Positions 1 to 9,353 of a stretch of 53,832 nt of DNA are shown piece after piece (the first letter of the stretch is position 1; each line of letters starts with the position of its first letter). The position numbers and the translations under genes are program-made. The notes under the pieces are model-generated. The model made no database searches and had not been told where the DNA came from. It saw nothing but the letters and a program-made list of their open reading frames with translations. Source of the DNA: Lachnospiraceae bacterium (GTDB lineage Bacteria; Bacillota; Clostridia; Lachnospirales; Lachnospiraceae); contig JAETNQ010000025.1 of assembly GCA_021772075.1 (NCBI GenBank), positions 1 to 53,832 of the forward strand, written 5' to 3'.

Positions 1-155
1 CATAGCCTGCCCAGATTGATACCCGGCAGATGAGTGTGCATCCTGCATGCCCTGCCGGAGGGAACGCTGCGGAAAGTAGGTCCGGGGCTGGAACGGGTCT
101 GGGAGGGACACAGGCAAAACGCTCAATATAAAAATTTTAAAGAAAGGAAAAGAGT

Positions 156-3100
156 ATGGGAAGAAAAGGAATCAAGTCAAAACTTCTTACGTGCCTTGTG
201 GCGGCATCTGCGGTCGTAACAGGGATATTGGGAAGTGTCCCCCTGCCTGTAAGGGCAGCCGGAGAAGGAAATTATACAGTCACGTTTGAAGCCTATGAAG
301 GAACCTGTGAGACGGAAAGTATTTCCGTACAAAAAGGGGAAAGCCTGACACTGCCGGAAGCAGCCTATGAAGGGCACTACCTTGAAAGCTGGGTGGACAT
401 AACCGAAAATGACGGTGTGACAAAATTTACAGCGGTCGGAAGGGCGGGCGATACCTACACTCCGGAACGTGACCTGTGGCTTTATGCTAACTGGAAACCG
501 AACCAGGATCAGGAACCGGAACCGGACATTACTGTTACTTATGAAGCACGGATCGGGGATACCGATTATGAGGAGCTGGAAGAAGCTTTTGCCAATGCAC
601 AGGCAGGGGATACCATCATTGCCCTTAAGGACTGCCGTGTGTCAAAAACGCTTGAAGTCACTGCAGATAACATTACCTTAAAGAGTGAAAATGCAGAAAA
701 TCCGGCAACGGTAAGCAGGGAAGAAGAGTTTACCGGCAAGAACTATGCCAAAGACGCCGGGAATGTACTGGTCGGGATCAGCAGCGGAAGCCTTGCCACG
801 CAGGATATCATCCTTGACGGCGGTGCAGTTCTGGATGAGGATTTCAACAATTCCGGACAGGTCTGGGACAGCCCCCTTATCTATGTAAAGGGCTCCTATG
901 CCATGGGAGCAGGGACAGTCCTCCAGAATAACTACAATACTGACTATTCTGAAAGTGTGGACGGCAACCGCAGCGTCAGGACTGCAGGGGCAGTCAATGT
1001 TGCATGGGATGCGGGCATGACCATGGATGGCGGGCTGATACAGGACTGCTATACATTGGGGGCAGGCGGCGGTATCCAGTCCGCAAAGACTGCAGAGGTT
1101 ACAATCACGTCCGGCACAATCCGCCACTGCTCTGCTGTATGGGGCGGGGCGCTGGGCCTTATGGGACCGTCAGAAGCGTCAGATATGGTATTAAGCAAAA
1201 ACCATTCTGATTCAACCGGAGGCGCGGTATGGTCTGTCTTATCTTTAATCATGACGGACTGTGTCATTGAGGATAACAGTTCCGACTATGTTGCCGGCGG
1301 CGTCCATATGTCTACGGGAGACCAGGCGAAGCTGATCCGGTGTACCATTTCCGGGAACAAAGCCCTGAGGGGCAGTGCAATCCAGACAGGAAAAGGGGAA
1401 GGCACGCTGCCTCTGGTCATCAGGGACTGTACCATTACCGGGAACCGCTCAAAAGAGGATATCAGCGCGGCGAGCGCGATCTGTTACATGAATGAGACAG
1501 GGATCATCCTTTCCGGGCACATTGTCATGGAGGATAACCATGCAGTGGGGCTGGCTCCCTGTGACATCTTCTATTCTTATAATGAAGGGGCTTCTATCCT
1601 TCTTGACGAGGATTTTGAAAGTGATTCTGTTTTTGTGCTTGGCGGCTATGACAACATAAAGCCCGGCAGGGTGCTGATTGACGGGAAACTCTACTATAAG
1701 GACGCAAGCACGGAGCAGTTTGTGTGGCATACGAGAAGCTACTGCACGGAGAAAAGGGGCGAGAACCTCTATCTTGCGGAAGTGCCAAAGACCTATTCTG
1801 TCACTTATGATGCCAATAACAGTTCTTCCGGCTCCGGCAGCATTATGTGTTCGGACCCAAATGATTATACCAGCGCTGATACAGTGTCCATCATGGGGGA
1901 AGCAGAACTTTTCCCACTTATGGGAAATCTTGTAAATTTGGGTTATGACTTTGACGGGTGGAACACACAGGCAGACGGGAAAGGAACCGATTATATGCCT
2001 GGCCAGGAGATTAACCTGACTAACAATCTTTATCTTTATGCAAAGTGGAAAGCCAAAGATCCGGTTACCCTGACCTATGTTTATAATGGCGGCACAGGGG
2101 AAACAGAAAACGAGCAGGTTATCCCCGGTGCTAACGTTGCGTTCCCGGACGCTTCCAGAGAGGGTTACCGCTTTCAGGGCTGGTATGAGGACGAAGGGCT
2201 GACAGTATTTGCGGGAAATGCAGGGGAAAAGCATTATGCGCCGCAGCAGGACGCTTCCTACTATGCCGCATGGGAAAAGACACACGCCACCGTCACTTTT
2301 GATGCAGACGGAGGAAAGATGGAAGGGGGAGCTGTCACTGCAAAGATTGGAGATACCATCACCCTTCCCGGCTGCACCAAAGACGGTTATGAATTTGTGG
2401 GCTGGTACAATGGAGATACCTGCACCGGGCAGGCAGGGGAGGAATACACCGTCTCCGATGATGTCACCCTGAAAGCCCATTATGTGAGGAAAGAAGCACC
2501 CACATGTACTGTTTCTTTTGATACGGACGGAGGGAAAGAAATTTCCCCTGTAAAAGTAGAAAAAGGACAGACAGTCAGGCTGCCGGAAGCGGAAAAGGAA
2601 GGCCATCTCTTCCTTGGCTGGTATACAGCAAAAGAAGGCGGCACCAGAATGAATGCTGAACTTACCGTGACGGAAGATACCACCCTTTATGCCCATTGGG
2701 AGAAGGAAAGTGAAAAGCCGGAGGAAAGGCCGGAAGCAGCCATTACTTTTGACGCAGACGGCGGGGAGATGGAAGGCGGGGATATCACTGCAAAGATTGG
2801 AGATATCATTACCCTTCCTGCCTGTACCAAAGAGGGCTATGAATTCCTTGGCTGGTATGACAATGATGTTTGTGCCGGGCAGGCCGGGGAGAAATATACG
2901 GTTATCGGTGATGTCATTCTGAAAGCCCATTATGAGAAAAAGGCGGAGGTTACTTATCTCATTACCTTTGATCCGAATGGCGGAAGGAAAGCCGCAGCCG
3001 TAAAAGCAGCCAGAGGGGAAAAGATCACCCTGCCCGGAACGGAAAAATCCGGCTATGTTTTTCTTGGCTGGTATACGGAGAAAAAGGGCGGCATCCTTCT

Positions 3101-4007
3101 CGGCCTTGCTGGGGACGGGATGGAAGTGACAAAGGATATGACCGTTTACGCTTTATGGGAAAAGGAAAAAACAGGGGAAACCGGTGATAAAGAACAGGGA
3201 ACCTGTAAGGCGGTATTCCACACAGAAGGCGGAACGCTGAAAAATAAGACTGTCACCATTGCAAAAGGCGCGGGCCTTTATCTGCCTCTTCCGGAGAAAA
3301 AGGGTTACGATTTTACCGGCTGGTATCTCGATAAATCCCTGACGCAGTTTGCAGGCTCTTACAGGGATTCCTACCGCATTACGAAAGACACTGATTTTTA
3401 TGCGAAATGGGAGAAGCCCAAAGACGACCATGCAGAAGATGGCAATAAAGACCAGAGTGGAGACCAGGGCGGCAATGCAGAAACAACAGGCACTTATACC
3501 GTAAAATATGACGCCAATGGCGGCATAGTAAAAGAACCCTCTGCAAAAGTAACAAAGGGCGCAGGCGTAAAGCTCCCTGCAGCAGAACGCGAAGGTTTAG
3601 CCTTTACCGGCTGGTACACCGATAAGCAGTTATTTGTCGGCAAAGCAGGCGATACTTATAAGCCGGACAGGGATATCAGCCTTTATGCAGGGTGGGAAAA
3701 AACAGCTGTTGACAACAGGAATAACAATGACAGTACCGCAGAATCCGGCAGCAATTCCGATGCAGAAGCGGGAACTTCTACAGCAGATACCATTTCTGGC
3801 AACAAGCTGGATAAGAAATCTGATACTCCTGCAGCAGGAAAATCAGGGAATACAGCGGCAGGAGCATCAGGAGCAGGAACGGAGAAAGGGCCTGTGATCC
3901 AGACAGGACGTACTTCACCTGTTTACCTTCTTGCAGCCCTCGGGATGTTTGGCGTTCTCCTTGCGGCATTTTCTATCCGTGAGGGAAAACGCAGTTCTGA
4001 GAAATAG
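156..4007 (+). CDS. Secreted surface protein with InlB-type B-repeats and a beta-helix region
   Basis: Predicted 1283-residue cell-surface protein. Residues 1-35 form a signal peptide (basic start, hydrophobic core, AAG cleavage region). One B-repeat-like unit (about 38-112) is followed by a region rich in short G/I/T/N strands (about 130-480) that looks like a right-handed beta-helix. Eight further InlB/Listeria-Bacteroides-type repeats follow, each with a GYxFxGWY-like core and a closing YAxW or AHY strand. The C-terminus has VIQTG, a hydrophobic helix and a basic tail, which resembles a degenerate sortase signal. The adjacent class B sortase gene makes wall anchoring likely. The start at 156 follows a GAAAGGA ribosome site. 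Such proteins usually act in adhesion, but the target cannot be read here. ICE cargo is likely. Confidence 0.85.
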   Translation: MGRKGIKSKLLTCLVAASAVVTGILGSVPLPVRAAGEGNYTVTFEAYEGTCETESISVQKGESLTLPEAAYEGHYLESWVDITENDGVTKFTAVGRAGDTYTPERDLWLYANWKPNQDQEPEPDITVTYEARIGDTDYEELEEAFANAQAGDTIIALKDCRVSKTLEVTADNITLKSENAENPATVSREEEFTGKNYAKDAGNVLVGISSGSLATQDIILDGGAVLDEDFNNSGQVWDSPLIYVKGSYAMGAGTVLQNNYNTDYSESVDGNRSVRTAGAVNVAWDAGMTMDGGLIQDCYTLGAGGGIQSAKTAEVTITSGTIRHCSAVWGGALGLMGPSEASDMVLSKNHSDSTGGAVWSVLSLIMTDCVIEDNSSDYVAGGVHMSTGDQAKLIRCTISGNKALRGSAIQTGKGEGTLPLVIRDCTITGNRSKEDISAASAICYMNETGIILSGHIVMEDNHAVGLAPCDIFYSYNEGASILLDEDFESDSVFVLGGYDNIKPGRVLIDGKLYYKDASTEQFVWHTRSYCTEKRGENLYLAEVPKTYSVTYDANNSSSGSGSIMCSDPNDYTSADTVSIMGEAELFPLMGNLVNLGYDFDGWNTQADGKGTDYMPGQEINLTNNLYLYAKWKAKDPVTLTYVYNGGTGETENEQVIPGANVAFPDASREGYRFQGWYEDEGLTVFAGNAGEKHYAPQQDASYYAAWEKTHATVTFDADGGKMEGGAVTAKIGDTITLPGCTKDGYEFVGWYNGDTCTGQAGEEYTVSDDVTLKAHYVRKEAPTCTVSFDTDGGKEISPVKVEKGQTVRLPEAEKEGHLFLGWYTAKEGGTRMNAELTVTEDTTLYAHWEKESEKPEERPEAAITFDADGGEMEGGDITAKIGDIITLPACTKEGYEFLGWYDNDVCAGQAGEKYTVIGDVILKAHYEKKAEVTYLITFDPNGGRKAAAVKAARGEKITLPGTEKSGYVFLGWYTEKKGGILLGLAGDGMEVTKDMTVYALWEKEKTGETGDKEQGTCKAVFHTEGGTLKNKTVTIAKGAGLYLPLPEKKGYDFTGWYLDKSLTQFAGSYRDSYRITKDTDFYAKWEKPKDDHAEDGNKDQSGDQGGNAETTGTYTVKYDANGGIVKEPSAKVTKGAGVKLPAAEREGLAFTGWYTDKQLFVGKAGDTYKPDRDISLYAGWEKTAVDNRNNNDSTAESGSNSDAEAGTSTADTISGNKLDKKSDTPAAGKSGNTAAGASGAGTEKGPVIQTGRTSPVYLLAALGMFGVLLAAFSIREGKRSSEK
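2292..2934 (+). repeat. Near-identical 193-bp B-repeat module, two copies
   Basis: Positions 2292-2484 and 2742-2934 are two copies of the same module within the surface-protein gene, separated by a different B-repeat. Both encode TFDADGG, an EGG segment, AKIGD, a CTK-GYEF-GWY core and a closing KAHY. The similarity at DNA level points to recent internal duplication and could allow copy-number change by recombination. Confidence 0.75.
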
Positions 4008-4106
4008 ATTATATTACTCCGTGTGGATAGAGTTGCAGCGGTATAATAAATGTGCCGCTGTGGCAATCCACCTCAGAAGTTGTTAAGAAGGAGGCGGTAT
4101 AAAAGA

Positions 4107-5003
4107 ATGAGAGACCTGAACGGAAAGCTGGGGAAGCTGCTCTTTCCTGATGTGGAAGAGAAAAAGGGCAGGCGGATCGTGGTACAGATCATCGCAGGAC
4201 TCTTTATTGCCCTGCTCTCTGTGGCAGGAATGTTATTTTACCAACATCAGGAAGTGAAGCAACAGCAGAAATTCCAGCAGATAAAAGGTATGGAAATGAT
4301 TTCATCGGAAATACCACCGGCTGTGCCGGAGGGAAAAGAGACAGAACCTGCAAAAGAGAAGGTGCCGGAAACAGAAAATGGGAATGGTATGGACGATATG
4401 GAGGAGATTGATACAGATACCGTAACATTTTCCTACGATTGGGATTCCCTGGTGGAAGCAAATGGGGATGTAAAGGGCTGGCTTTACCTGCCGGATACGC
4501 CCATAGACTTTCCGGTAGTTGGCACTCTGGATAATGATTACTACCTGACACATGATTTCTGGAAACAAAAAAAGAGTACAGGCTGCCCGTTCATGGATAA
4601 GGACACAGGGCAGTGGGATTTTAACAGGACAATCTACGCCCATAACATGGGCAATTCGTCCAGCGCCATGTTTTCTCCGCTCCTTGATTTCAAGGACAGA
4701 GATTATTTTCTGGCACACAGGAAGCTTTATTATACGGAATGTTACGGTGATACAGCAGAATACCAGGTCATGGCGGCAGTAAAATATAATGCCAGTGATA
4801 CCGAAAGCTGGGATTTCCGCACAAGGAACCACAAAGACATGGAAAGCTATAACCTTTGGATGGAGGGGCTTGAGGAACACTCATTATATTATGCGGAGCC
4901 TGACCATGCACCTACAGAGGTACTTACGCTTTCCACCTGTGACCGCTCGGAGTTTGAGAAGGACGGAAGGCTGGTTATTGTAGCCGGGAAATGCCAGCAG
5001 TGA
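4107..5003 (+). CDS. srtB: Class B sortase
   Basis: Membrane-anchored cysteine transpeptidase of 298 residues that would attach surface proteins to the cell wall. Residues 1-22 are cytoplasmic and basic, 23-45 form the membrane anchor, and an acidic linker leads to the sortase domain. Catalytic residues are visible: His179 in a YAHN motif, Cys278 in TLSTC, and Arg288 ten residues later in DGRLVIVAG. The frame is open further upstream, but an AAGGAGG at 4088-4094 fixes the start at 4107. It is directly downstream of the surface protein and is followed by a terminator, so the two form a cassette. Its most obvious substrate is that neighbour, through VIQTG. Family assignment is firm; the substrate is inferred. 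Confidence 0.93.
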   Translation: MRDLNGKLGKLLFPDVEEKKGRRIVVQIIAGLFIALLSVAGMLFYQHQEVKQQQKFQQIKGMEMISSEIPPAVPEGKETEPAKEKVPETENGNGMDDMEEIDTDTVTFSYDWDSLVEANGDVKGWLYLPDTPIDFPVVGTLDNDYYLTHDFWKQKKSTGCPFMDKDTGQWDFNRTIYAHNMGNSSSAMFSPLLDFKDRDYFLAHRKLYYTECYGDTAEYQVMAAVKYNASDTESWDFRTRNHKDMESYNLWMEGLEEHSLYYAEPDHAPTEVLTLSTCDRSEFEKDGRLVIVAGKCQQ

Positions 5004-5050
5004 TAATCATTATCCTATAGATAAAACAGAAAAATACCAGAAGTAAAATG

Positions 5051-5090
5051 AAGCGTTCATGGACTATCAGTCAATCCATGGACGCTTTTT
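5051..5090 (+). terminator. Intrinsic terminator after sortase gene
   Basis: A 13-bp inverted repeat (AAGCGTTCATGGA at 5051-5063 and TCCATGGACGCTT at 5075-5087, one G-U pair) is followed by a T run ending at 5090. It closes the surface-protein/sortase unit. Confidence 0.85.
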
Positions 5091-5117
5091 ACAATAAGCT
5101 GCCCGCAGGGCGTGACA

Positions 5118-5393
5118 GTGTTTGTTATGAAAAAAGAAAGGAATGAGGAAACCAGAGTGCAGGGAGGGAAAGGAGAGAAACCAAGATATGCGGAAGATAA
5201 ACCGGACTGCGCCTACTGCTATTTCCGTAAAAAGAAAGGCGCCTGCAGGCTGAAAAAATGCTACTACCTGCTCCTGGAGGAGCCGGAAAAGAAGGAAGGG
5301 GAGACCTGCGGGGACTGCCCTTATGGGAAACATTCCCCCTGTATCGGCTACTGCCTTTTGAAGATCGTCCGGGAGATGAAAATAAAAGTATAG
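5118..5393 (+). CDS. Small cysteine-rich protein, first gene of the transfer operon
   Basis: A protein of about 91 residues, charged at the N-terminus, with nine Cys in its second half arranged as CxxC and longer-spaced pairs (CAYC, CRLKKC, CGDC, CIGYC). This suggests Zn or Fe-S binding. It has no membrane segment or signal. Small Cys-rich proteins are found upstream of PcfB/VirD4 in ICEs of this type, but no function is known to me. The start is uncertain. GTG at 5118 has an AGGG seven bases upstream; ATG at 5127 is the alternative. Confidence 0.6.
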   Translation: MFVMKKERNEETRVQGGKGEKPRYAEDKPDCAYCYFRKKKGACRLKKCYYLLLEEPEKKEGETCGDCPYGKHSPCIGYCLLKIVREMKIKV

Positions 5394-5414
5394 GGCAGGA
5401 AGGGAGGAAGAATA

Positions 5415-5933
5415 GTGCAGGACGAGGTAAGCGAGAAACTGATAGCGCTTTGCATCAATGGCGGGAAAATTTCAGCGCGGATATTGAAGGACGCAATGGA
5501 GAAGGCACTGGCGGATATGGAACGGGAACGAAAACAGGAAAGGTACAATACTTCTGCAAAGAAGGAAGAGAAAAAGCAGACGGTCAGCCATGGGAAACAA
5601 AGCCTTAGGAAACTAGCGGAAAATGGCAGCCAGCTTTCCAACATAGAGGTCACGGACGGGAACATCAAATCTTTTGAGAAATGTGCCCGCAAATACCATG
5701 TCCTCTACAGCCTGAAAAAAGATAAATCGGTATCCCCGCCCCGGTATTTTGTATTTTTCCGGGCAAAGGACGTGGATTCCATCACTGCCGCCTTTAAGGA
5801 ATATACCGGCAGGACGTTAAATAAGGCAAAAAAGCCTTCCGTACGCAAAAAGCTGGAGCTTGCAAAGGAGCGTGTGGCAAAGCACAGGGAGAGGGAAAAG
5901 ACAAAACACAAGGACAGGGGGCAGGAATTATGA
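5415..5933 (+). CDS. PcfB-like conjugation protein (DUF3801 family)
   Basis: A 172-residue basic cytoplasmic protein immediately upstream of, and overlapping by 4 bp, the VirD4 coupling-protein gene. PcfB/DUF3801 proteins hold this position in Gram-positive ICEs and conjugative plasmids, and PcfB acts in the relaxosome/coupling step. The N-terminus (LIALCINGGKISARILKDA), the central region FFRAKDVDSITAAFKEY and the Lys/Arg-rich tail fit the family. The start is GTG at 5415, preceded by GGGAGG. The 4-bp overlap implies translational coupling. Recognition rests on context plus family-like motifs. Confidence 0.8.
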   Translation: MQDEVSEKLIALCINGGKISARILKDAMEKALADMERERKQERYNTSAKKEEKKQTVSHGKQSLRKLAENGSQLSNIEVTDGNIKSFEKCARKYHVLYSLKKDKSVSPPRYFVFFRAKDVDSITAAFKEYTGRTLNKAKKPSVRKKLELAKERVAKHREREKTKHKDRGQEL

Positions 5934-7846
5934 GCGGGAAGAAAGGAAGTATTTCACTGCATGGCCTGGCTGTTAAAATAGCAGGGAATTTCGCAGAAAA
6001 ACTTTCCACGATAGATAAAAAGCGCCTGCTCATGATGAACGTACCTTATATCATCGTATTTTACCTGACAGATAGGCTGGCATGGCTGTACCGCCACTGT
6101 ATAGGAAATTCTTTTGCAGAGAGGGCAGGGGTGCTTTTCCTGAATTTCCAGATGGCTTTTGAAAATCCGCTCCCCAGCTTCCATATCCATGATCTGGCAG
6201 TGGGAGTGATTGGTGCAACGATAGTGAAGGCTGTGGTGTACCTGAAAGGGAAAAATGCAAAGAAATACCGGCAGGGCGTGGAGTATGGCAGCGCAAGGTG
6301 GGGGAATGAGAAGGACATCGCACCGTTTATCGACCCAGTGTTTGAGAACAATATCCTCTTCACCCAGACGGAGCGGCTTACCATGAACGGCAGGCCGAAA
6401 CAGCCGAAGTACGCAAGGAATAAAAATGTGGTGGTAATCGGCGGTTCCGGCTCCGGAAAGACAAGGTTCTATGTCAAGCCTCAGCTCATGCAGATGCCGC
6501 CAAATGTCAGCTTCGTGACCACTGATCCGAAAGGAACAATCCTGCTGGAATGCGGGAAAATGTTAAGCAGGGGTACGCCGAAGATGAAAAACGGGAAGCC
6601 GGCCAGGGATAAAAATGGGAGGATCATTTATGAACCTTACAGGATAAAGGTGCTGAACACTATTAATTTTAAGAAAAGCATGCATTACAATCCCTTCCGT
6701 TATATCCGTTCCGAAAAGGATATCCTGAAGCTGGTAAATACCATTATCGCCAACACAAAAGGGGAAGGGGAAAAATCGGCAGAGGATTTCTGGGTCAAAT
6801 CCGAAAGGCTTTTGTACTGTGCCCTGATTGGGTACATTTATTATGAAGCACCGGAGGAAGAGCAGAATTTCTCCACCCTGCTGGAATTTATCAATGCTTC
6901 GGAGACAAGGGAGGAGGATGAGGAGTTCAAAAATGCGGTGGATGAACTGTTTGAGGAACTGGAACAGGAGAAGCCGGAGCATTTTGCGGTGCGCCAGTAT
7001 AAAAAATTTAAGCTTGCGGCGGGCAAAACTTCAAAATCGATCTTGATTAGCTGCGGCGCCAGGTTAGCGCCATTCGATATCGCAGAGCTCCGGGAACTGA
7101 CCAGCTATGATGAAATGGAGCTGGATATGCTGGGCGACCAGAGGACAGCGATGTTTGTCATTATCTCCGACACAGATGACACCTTTAACTTCATCGTGGC
7201 GGTGATGTACAGTCAGCTTTTCAACCTTTTATGTGACAGGGCAGACGATGTGCATGGGGGAAGGCTCCCATACCATGTAAGGCTTTTGCTTGATGAGTTC
7301 AGCAATATCGGCCAAATTCCAAGGTTTGACAAGCTGATTGCAACAATCAGGAGCAGGGAAATCTCTGCTTCTATTATTCTGCAGTCGCAGAGCCAGTTAA
7401 AGACAATCTATAAGGACGCCAGTGAGACCATTTTGGGGAATTGTGACAGCATGCTGTTCCTTGGAGGGAAGGAAAGCACCACGTTAAAGGAGATTTCAGA
7501 GACTTTAGGGAAGGAGACCATTGACCTTTACAATACTTCGGATACCAGAGGGCAGAGCCGCTCCTATGGAACAAATTTTCAAAAGACAGGGAAGGAGCTT
7601 ATGAGCAGAGACGAGCTTGCGGTCATGGACGGGGATAAATGTATCTTACAGCTGCGCGGGGTACGCCCGTTCTTAAGCAACAAGTTTGATATTACCAGCC
7701 ATAAGCGTTATAAGGAACTGTCGGACTATGACAAGAAGAACGCCTTTGACGTGGAAGCTTATCTGGAACACAGGCTGAAGCTACAGGCAGATGAGGAATT
7801 TGAACTGATTGAAGTGGAGGCCAATGGGGAAGGTACGGAAGAATAA
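5930..7846 (+). CDS. virD4: VirD4-type conjugative coupling ATPase (TcpA/PcfC-like)
   Basis: A 638-residue type IV coupling protein that would deliver the relaxase-DNA complex to the mating channel. Two membrane segments lie in the first about 105 residues (around 38-52 and 89-105). Walker A is GGSGSGKT at 171-178. The Walker B region is LLLDEFSNIGQIP, followed by the family-typical ATIRSREISASIILQSQ. Length and order match TraG/TraD-family proteins of Firmicute ICEs. It overlaps the PcfB-like gene and starts the mating-channel module. Confidence 0.95.
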   Translation: MSGKKGSISLHGLAVKIAGNFAEKLSTIDKKRLLMMNVPYIIVFYLTDRLAWLYRHCIGNSFAERAGVLFLNFQMAFENPLPSFHIHDLAVGVIGATIVKAVVYLKGKNAKKYRQGVEYGSARWGNEKDIAPFIDPVFENNILFTQTERLTMNGRPKQPKYARNKNVVVIGGSGSGKTRFYVKPQLMQMPPNVSFVTTDPKGTILLECGKMLSRGTPKMKNGKPARDKNGRIIYEPYRIKVLNTINFKKSMHYNPFRYIRSEKDILKLVNTIIANTKGEGEKSAEDFWVKSERLLYCALIGYIYYEAPEEEQNFSTLLEFINASETREEDEEFKNAVDELFEELEQEKPEHFAVRQYKKFKLAAGKTSKSILISCGARLAPFDIAELRELTSYDEMELDMLGDQRTAMFVIISDTDDTFNFIVAVMYSQLFNLLCDRADDVHGGRLPYHVRLLLDEFSNIGQIPRFDKLIATIRSREISASIILQSQSQLKTIYKDASETILGNCDSMLFLGGKESTTLKEISETLGKETIDLYNTSDTRGQSRSYGTNFQKTGKELMSRDELAVMDGDKCILQLRGVRPFLSNKFDITSHKRYKELSDYDKKNAFDVEAYLEHRLKLQADEEFELIEVEANGEGTEE

Positions 7847-7936
7847 GGGCAGGGTGGCGGAAAAAGCAATAGATAATCTGCTGCCTGTATGTTAAGGTAA
7901 ACGTATACAGAAAAACGGAAAGCGGGAAGCTGAGGA

Positions 7937-8767
7937 ATGAAGGTACTTACAGAGAGAAAATATATAAAATCGAATGGAAACAGGATAAAGCTGCTGATAT
8001 TAAAACCGGATATTCCACAGCAAGGGGAAAAGAAGCCCGGAATTTTATGGATTCATGGAGGCGGCTATATAACGGGAATGGCTGAAATGGTGTATATGTC
8101 ACGAAGTATCCATCTTGTGAAAAAATATGGGGTGACGGTCATTTCCCCGGAGTACCGTTTATCAGGGCAGGCTCCTTATCCGGCGGCGCTGATCGACTGT
8201 TACCATGCCCTTTTATATATGAAAAAGCATGCAGAGGAACTTGGGATCAGGAAAAACCAGATCATGGTCGGCGGTGAGAGCGCCGGTGGCGGTCTGACGG
8301 CAGCTTTATGTATGTATGCGAAAGATAAAAGGACAGTGAATATCGCATACCAGATGCCGCTATATCCCATGATCGACAATGAGGATACGGAGACTTCAAG
8401 GGATAACCATGCACCGGTCTGGAACACCAGGCGGAACCATTATGGTTGGAAACAGTATTTGAAAGGGATACCAGGCGGGAAAGTTCCTGCTTATGCTGCA
8501 CCTGCGAGACGGAAAGATTATTCCGGGCTCCCTCCTGCGTATACCTTTGTGTGTACAGCGGAGCCCTTCTATGCAGAGACAATAACTTATATCCGTAACA
8601 TGCAGAAGGCGGGCGTAGAGGCAGGGATTGATATTTATCCGGGCATGTTCCATGCGTTTGACATGCTCCTGCCATTTTTCCCGATAAGCAAAAGGGCGGC
8701 AGAAGGGTTTGAAAAGAAGTTTGAGTATGCCATGGCGCACTATTTTTCGGAGCAGGGAGAGGTCTGA
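7937..8767 (+). CDS. Alpha/beta hydrolase (HSL-type esterase)
   Basis: A 276-residue serine hydrolase likely to act on carboxyl esters. His40-Gly-Gly-Gly forms the oxyanion-hole motif of the hormone-sensitive-lipase family, Ser115 sits in GGESAGG, an acidic residue follows in CTAEPFYAE, and the catalytic His is in FHAFDM. There is no signal peptide, so it should be cytoplasmic. It interrupts the conserved VirD4-to-Maff2 gene order and is followed by its own terminator, so it looks like an inserted passenger gene. The substrate cannot be read from the sequence. Confidence 0.88.
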   Translation: MKVLTERKYIKSNGNRIKLLILKPDIPQQGEKKPGILWIHGGGYITGMAEMVYMSRSIHLVKKYGVTVISPEYRLSGQAPYPAALIDCYHALLYMKKHAEELGIRKNQIMVGGESAGGGLTAALCMYAKDKRTVNIAYQMPLYPMIDNEDTETSRDNHAPVWNTRRNHYGWKQYLKGIPGGKVPAYAAPARRKDYSGLPPAYTFVCTAEPFYAETITYIRNMQKAGVEAGIDIYPGMFHAFDMLLPFFPISKRAAEGFEKKFEYAMAHYFSEQGEV

Positions 8768-8820
8768 TGAGGGCTGTATTGCCGGCAGCCGGGAACAAAG
8801 TTCATATAGTAGTATATATT

Positions 8821-8850
8821 ACCGCAGATATTAACCAGTCTGCGGTTTTT
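8821..8850 (+). terminator. Intrinsic terminator after esterase
   Basis: A perfect 8-bp stem (ACCGCAGA at 8821-8828, TCTGCGGT at 8839-8846) is followed by a T run. It ends transcription of the esterase. Confidence 0.8.
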
Positions 8851-8969
8851 ATTTTGGGAAAAGGAGATGAGCCGATCAGAAATATCGTTTATCTGGCGCG
8901 TGCGCCTGATAGGAAGTACTGTATAAAAAATTAAATATGTCATGTTGTAAAATGATACAGCATGAAAGC

Positions 8970-8996
8970 AGCCGCAGGTTATCAGCGGCTCTTTTT
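8970..8996 (+). terminator. Terminator-like hairpin upstream of Maff2
   Basis: AGCCGC at 8970-8975 pairs with GCGGCT at 8985-8990, followed by CTTTTT. It lies about 120 bp before the pilin-like gene and could be a terminator or attenuator controlling entry into the channel genes. Confidence 0.6.
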
Positions 8997-9116
8997 AGCG
9001 GCAGTCATGGGATTGCTGCTATTTTTTTGCCCGGAATCTGGACAGTCCATTTTTTACGGGAATGAAGAAACTATCAACTTATTAAGCCGCATGGCGGCAG
9101 AAAGAGAGGTTTATAT

Positions 9117-9332
9117 ATGGCATTTTTTACTTCAGCGATCACAATCTTACAGACACTGGTGGTTGCCCTTGGTGCGGGCCTTGCAGTATGGGGCGTTATC
9201 AACCTGTTAGAGGGTTATGGGAATGATAACCCAGGTGCAAAAAGCCAGGGGATCAAGCAGCTTATGGCGGGCGGAGGGGTGGCGCTCATCGGCACCCAGC
9301 TTGTGCCCCTGCTTGCAAACTTATTTGGATAA
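9117..9332 (+). CDS. Maff2-family small membrane protein, VirB2/TrbC-like
   Basis: A 71-residue hydrophobic protein with two membrane helices (about 8-28 and 49-69) joined by a short polar loop. The repeated Gly/Ala residues and the size match the Maff2 family, which sits between VirD4 and the VirB6-like gene in Tn1549-type ICEs. By position and topology it is the likely pilin-like component of the channel. The start at 9117 follows an AGAGAGG site. Confidence 0.8.
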   Translation: MAFFTSAITILQTLVVALGAGLAVWGVINLLEGYGNDNPGAKSQGIKQLMAGGGVALIGTQLVPLLANLFG

Positions 9333-9353
9333 GATGGGAAAGGAGACCTGCCC

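Larger units (their letters stand above)
8768..9116. other. 349-bp gap between esterase and pilin-like gene
   Basis: The stretch holds two terminator-like hairpins (8821-8850 and 8970-8996) and AT-rich sequence between and after them. No gene is supported. A promoter for the downstream channel genes is expected here, but I cannot place one with confidence. Confidence 0.6.

Noticed and set aside
1-155. Short frames at the left edge (one open to base 33 and one from 34 to 219)
   Set aside because: The first gives only ten codons and cannot be identified. The second overlaps the surface-protein start, lacks a ribosome site and resembles no family.
1449-2930. Long antisense open frame (493 codons) opposite the surface-protein gene
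   Set aside because: It is a shadow of the codon use of the real gene: no ribosome site, no domain, and unrelated composition.
8962-9210. 82-codon frame before the Maff2 gene
   Set aside because: A terminator-like hairpin lies in its first codons and it overlaps the Maff2 gene in another frame.
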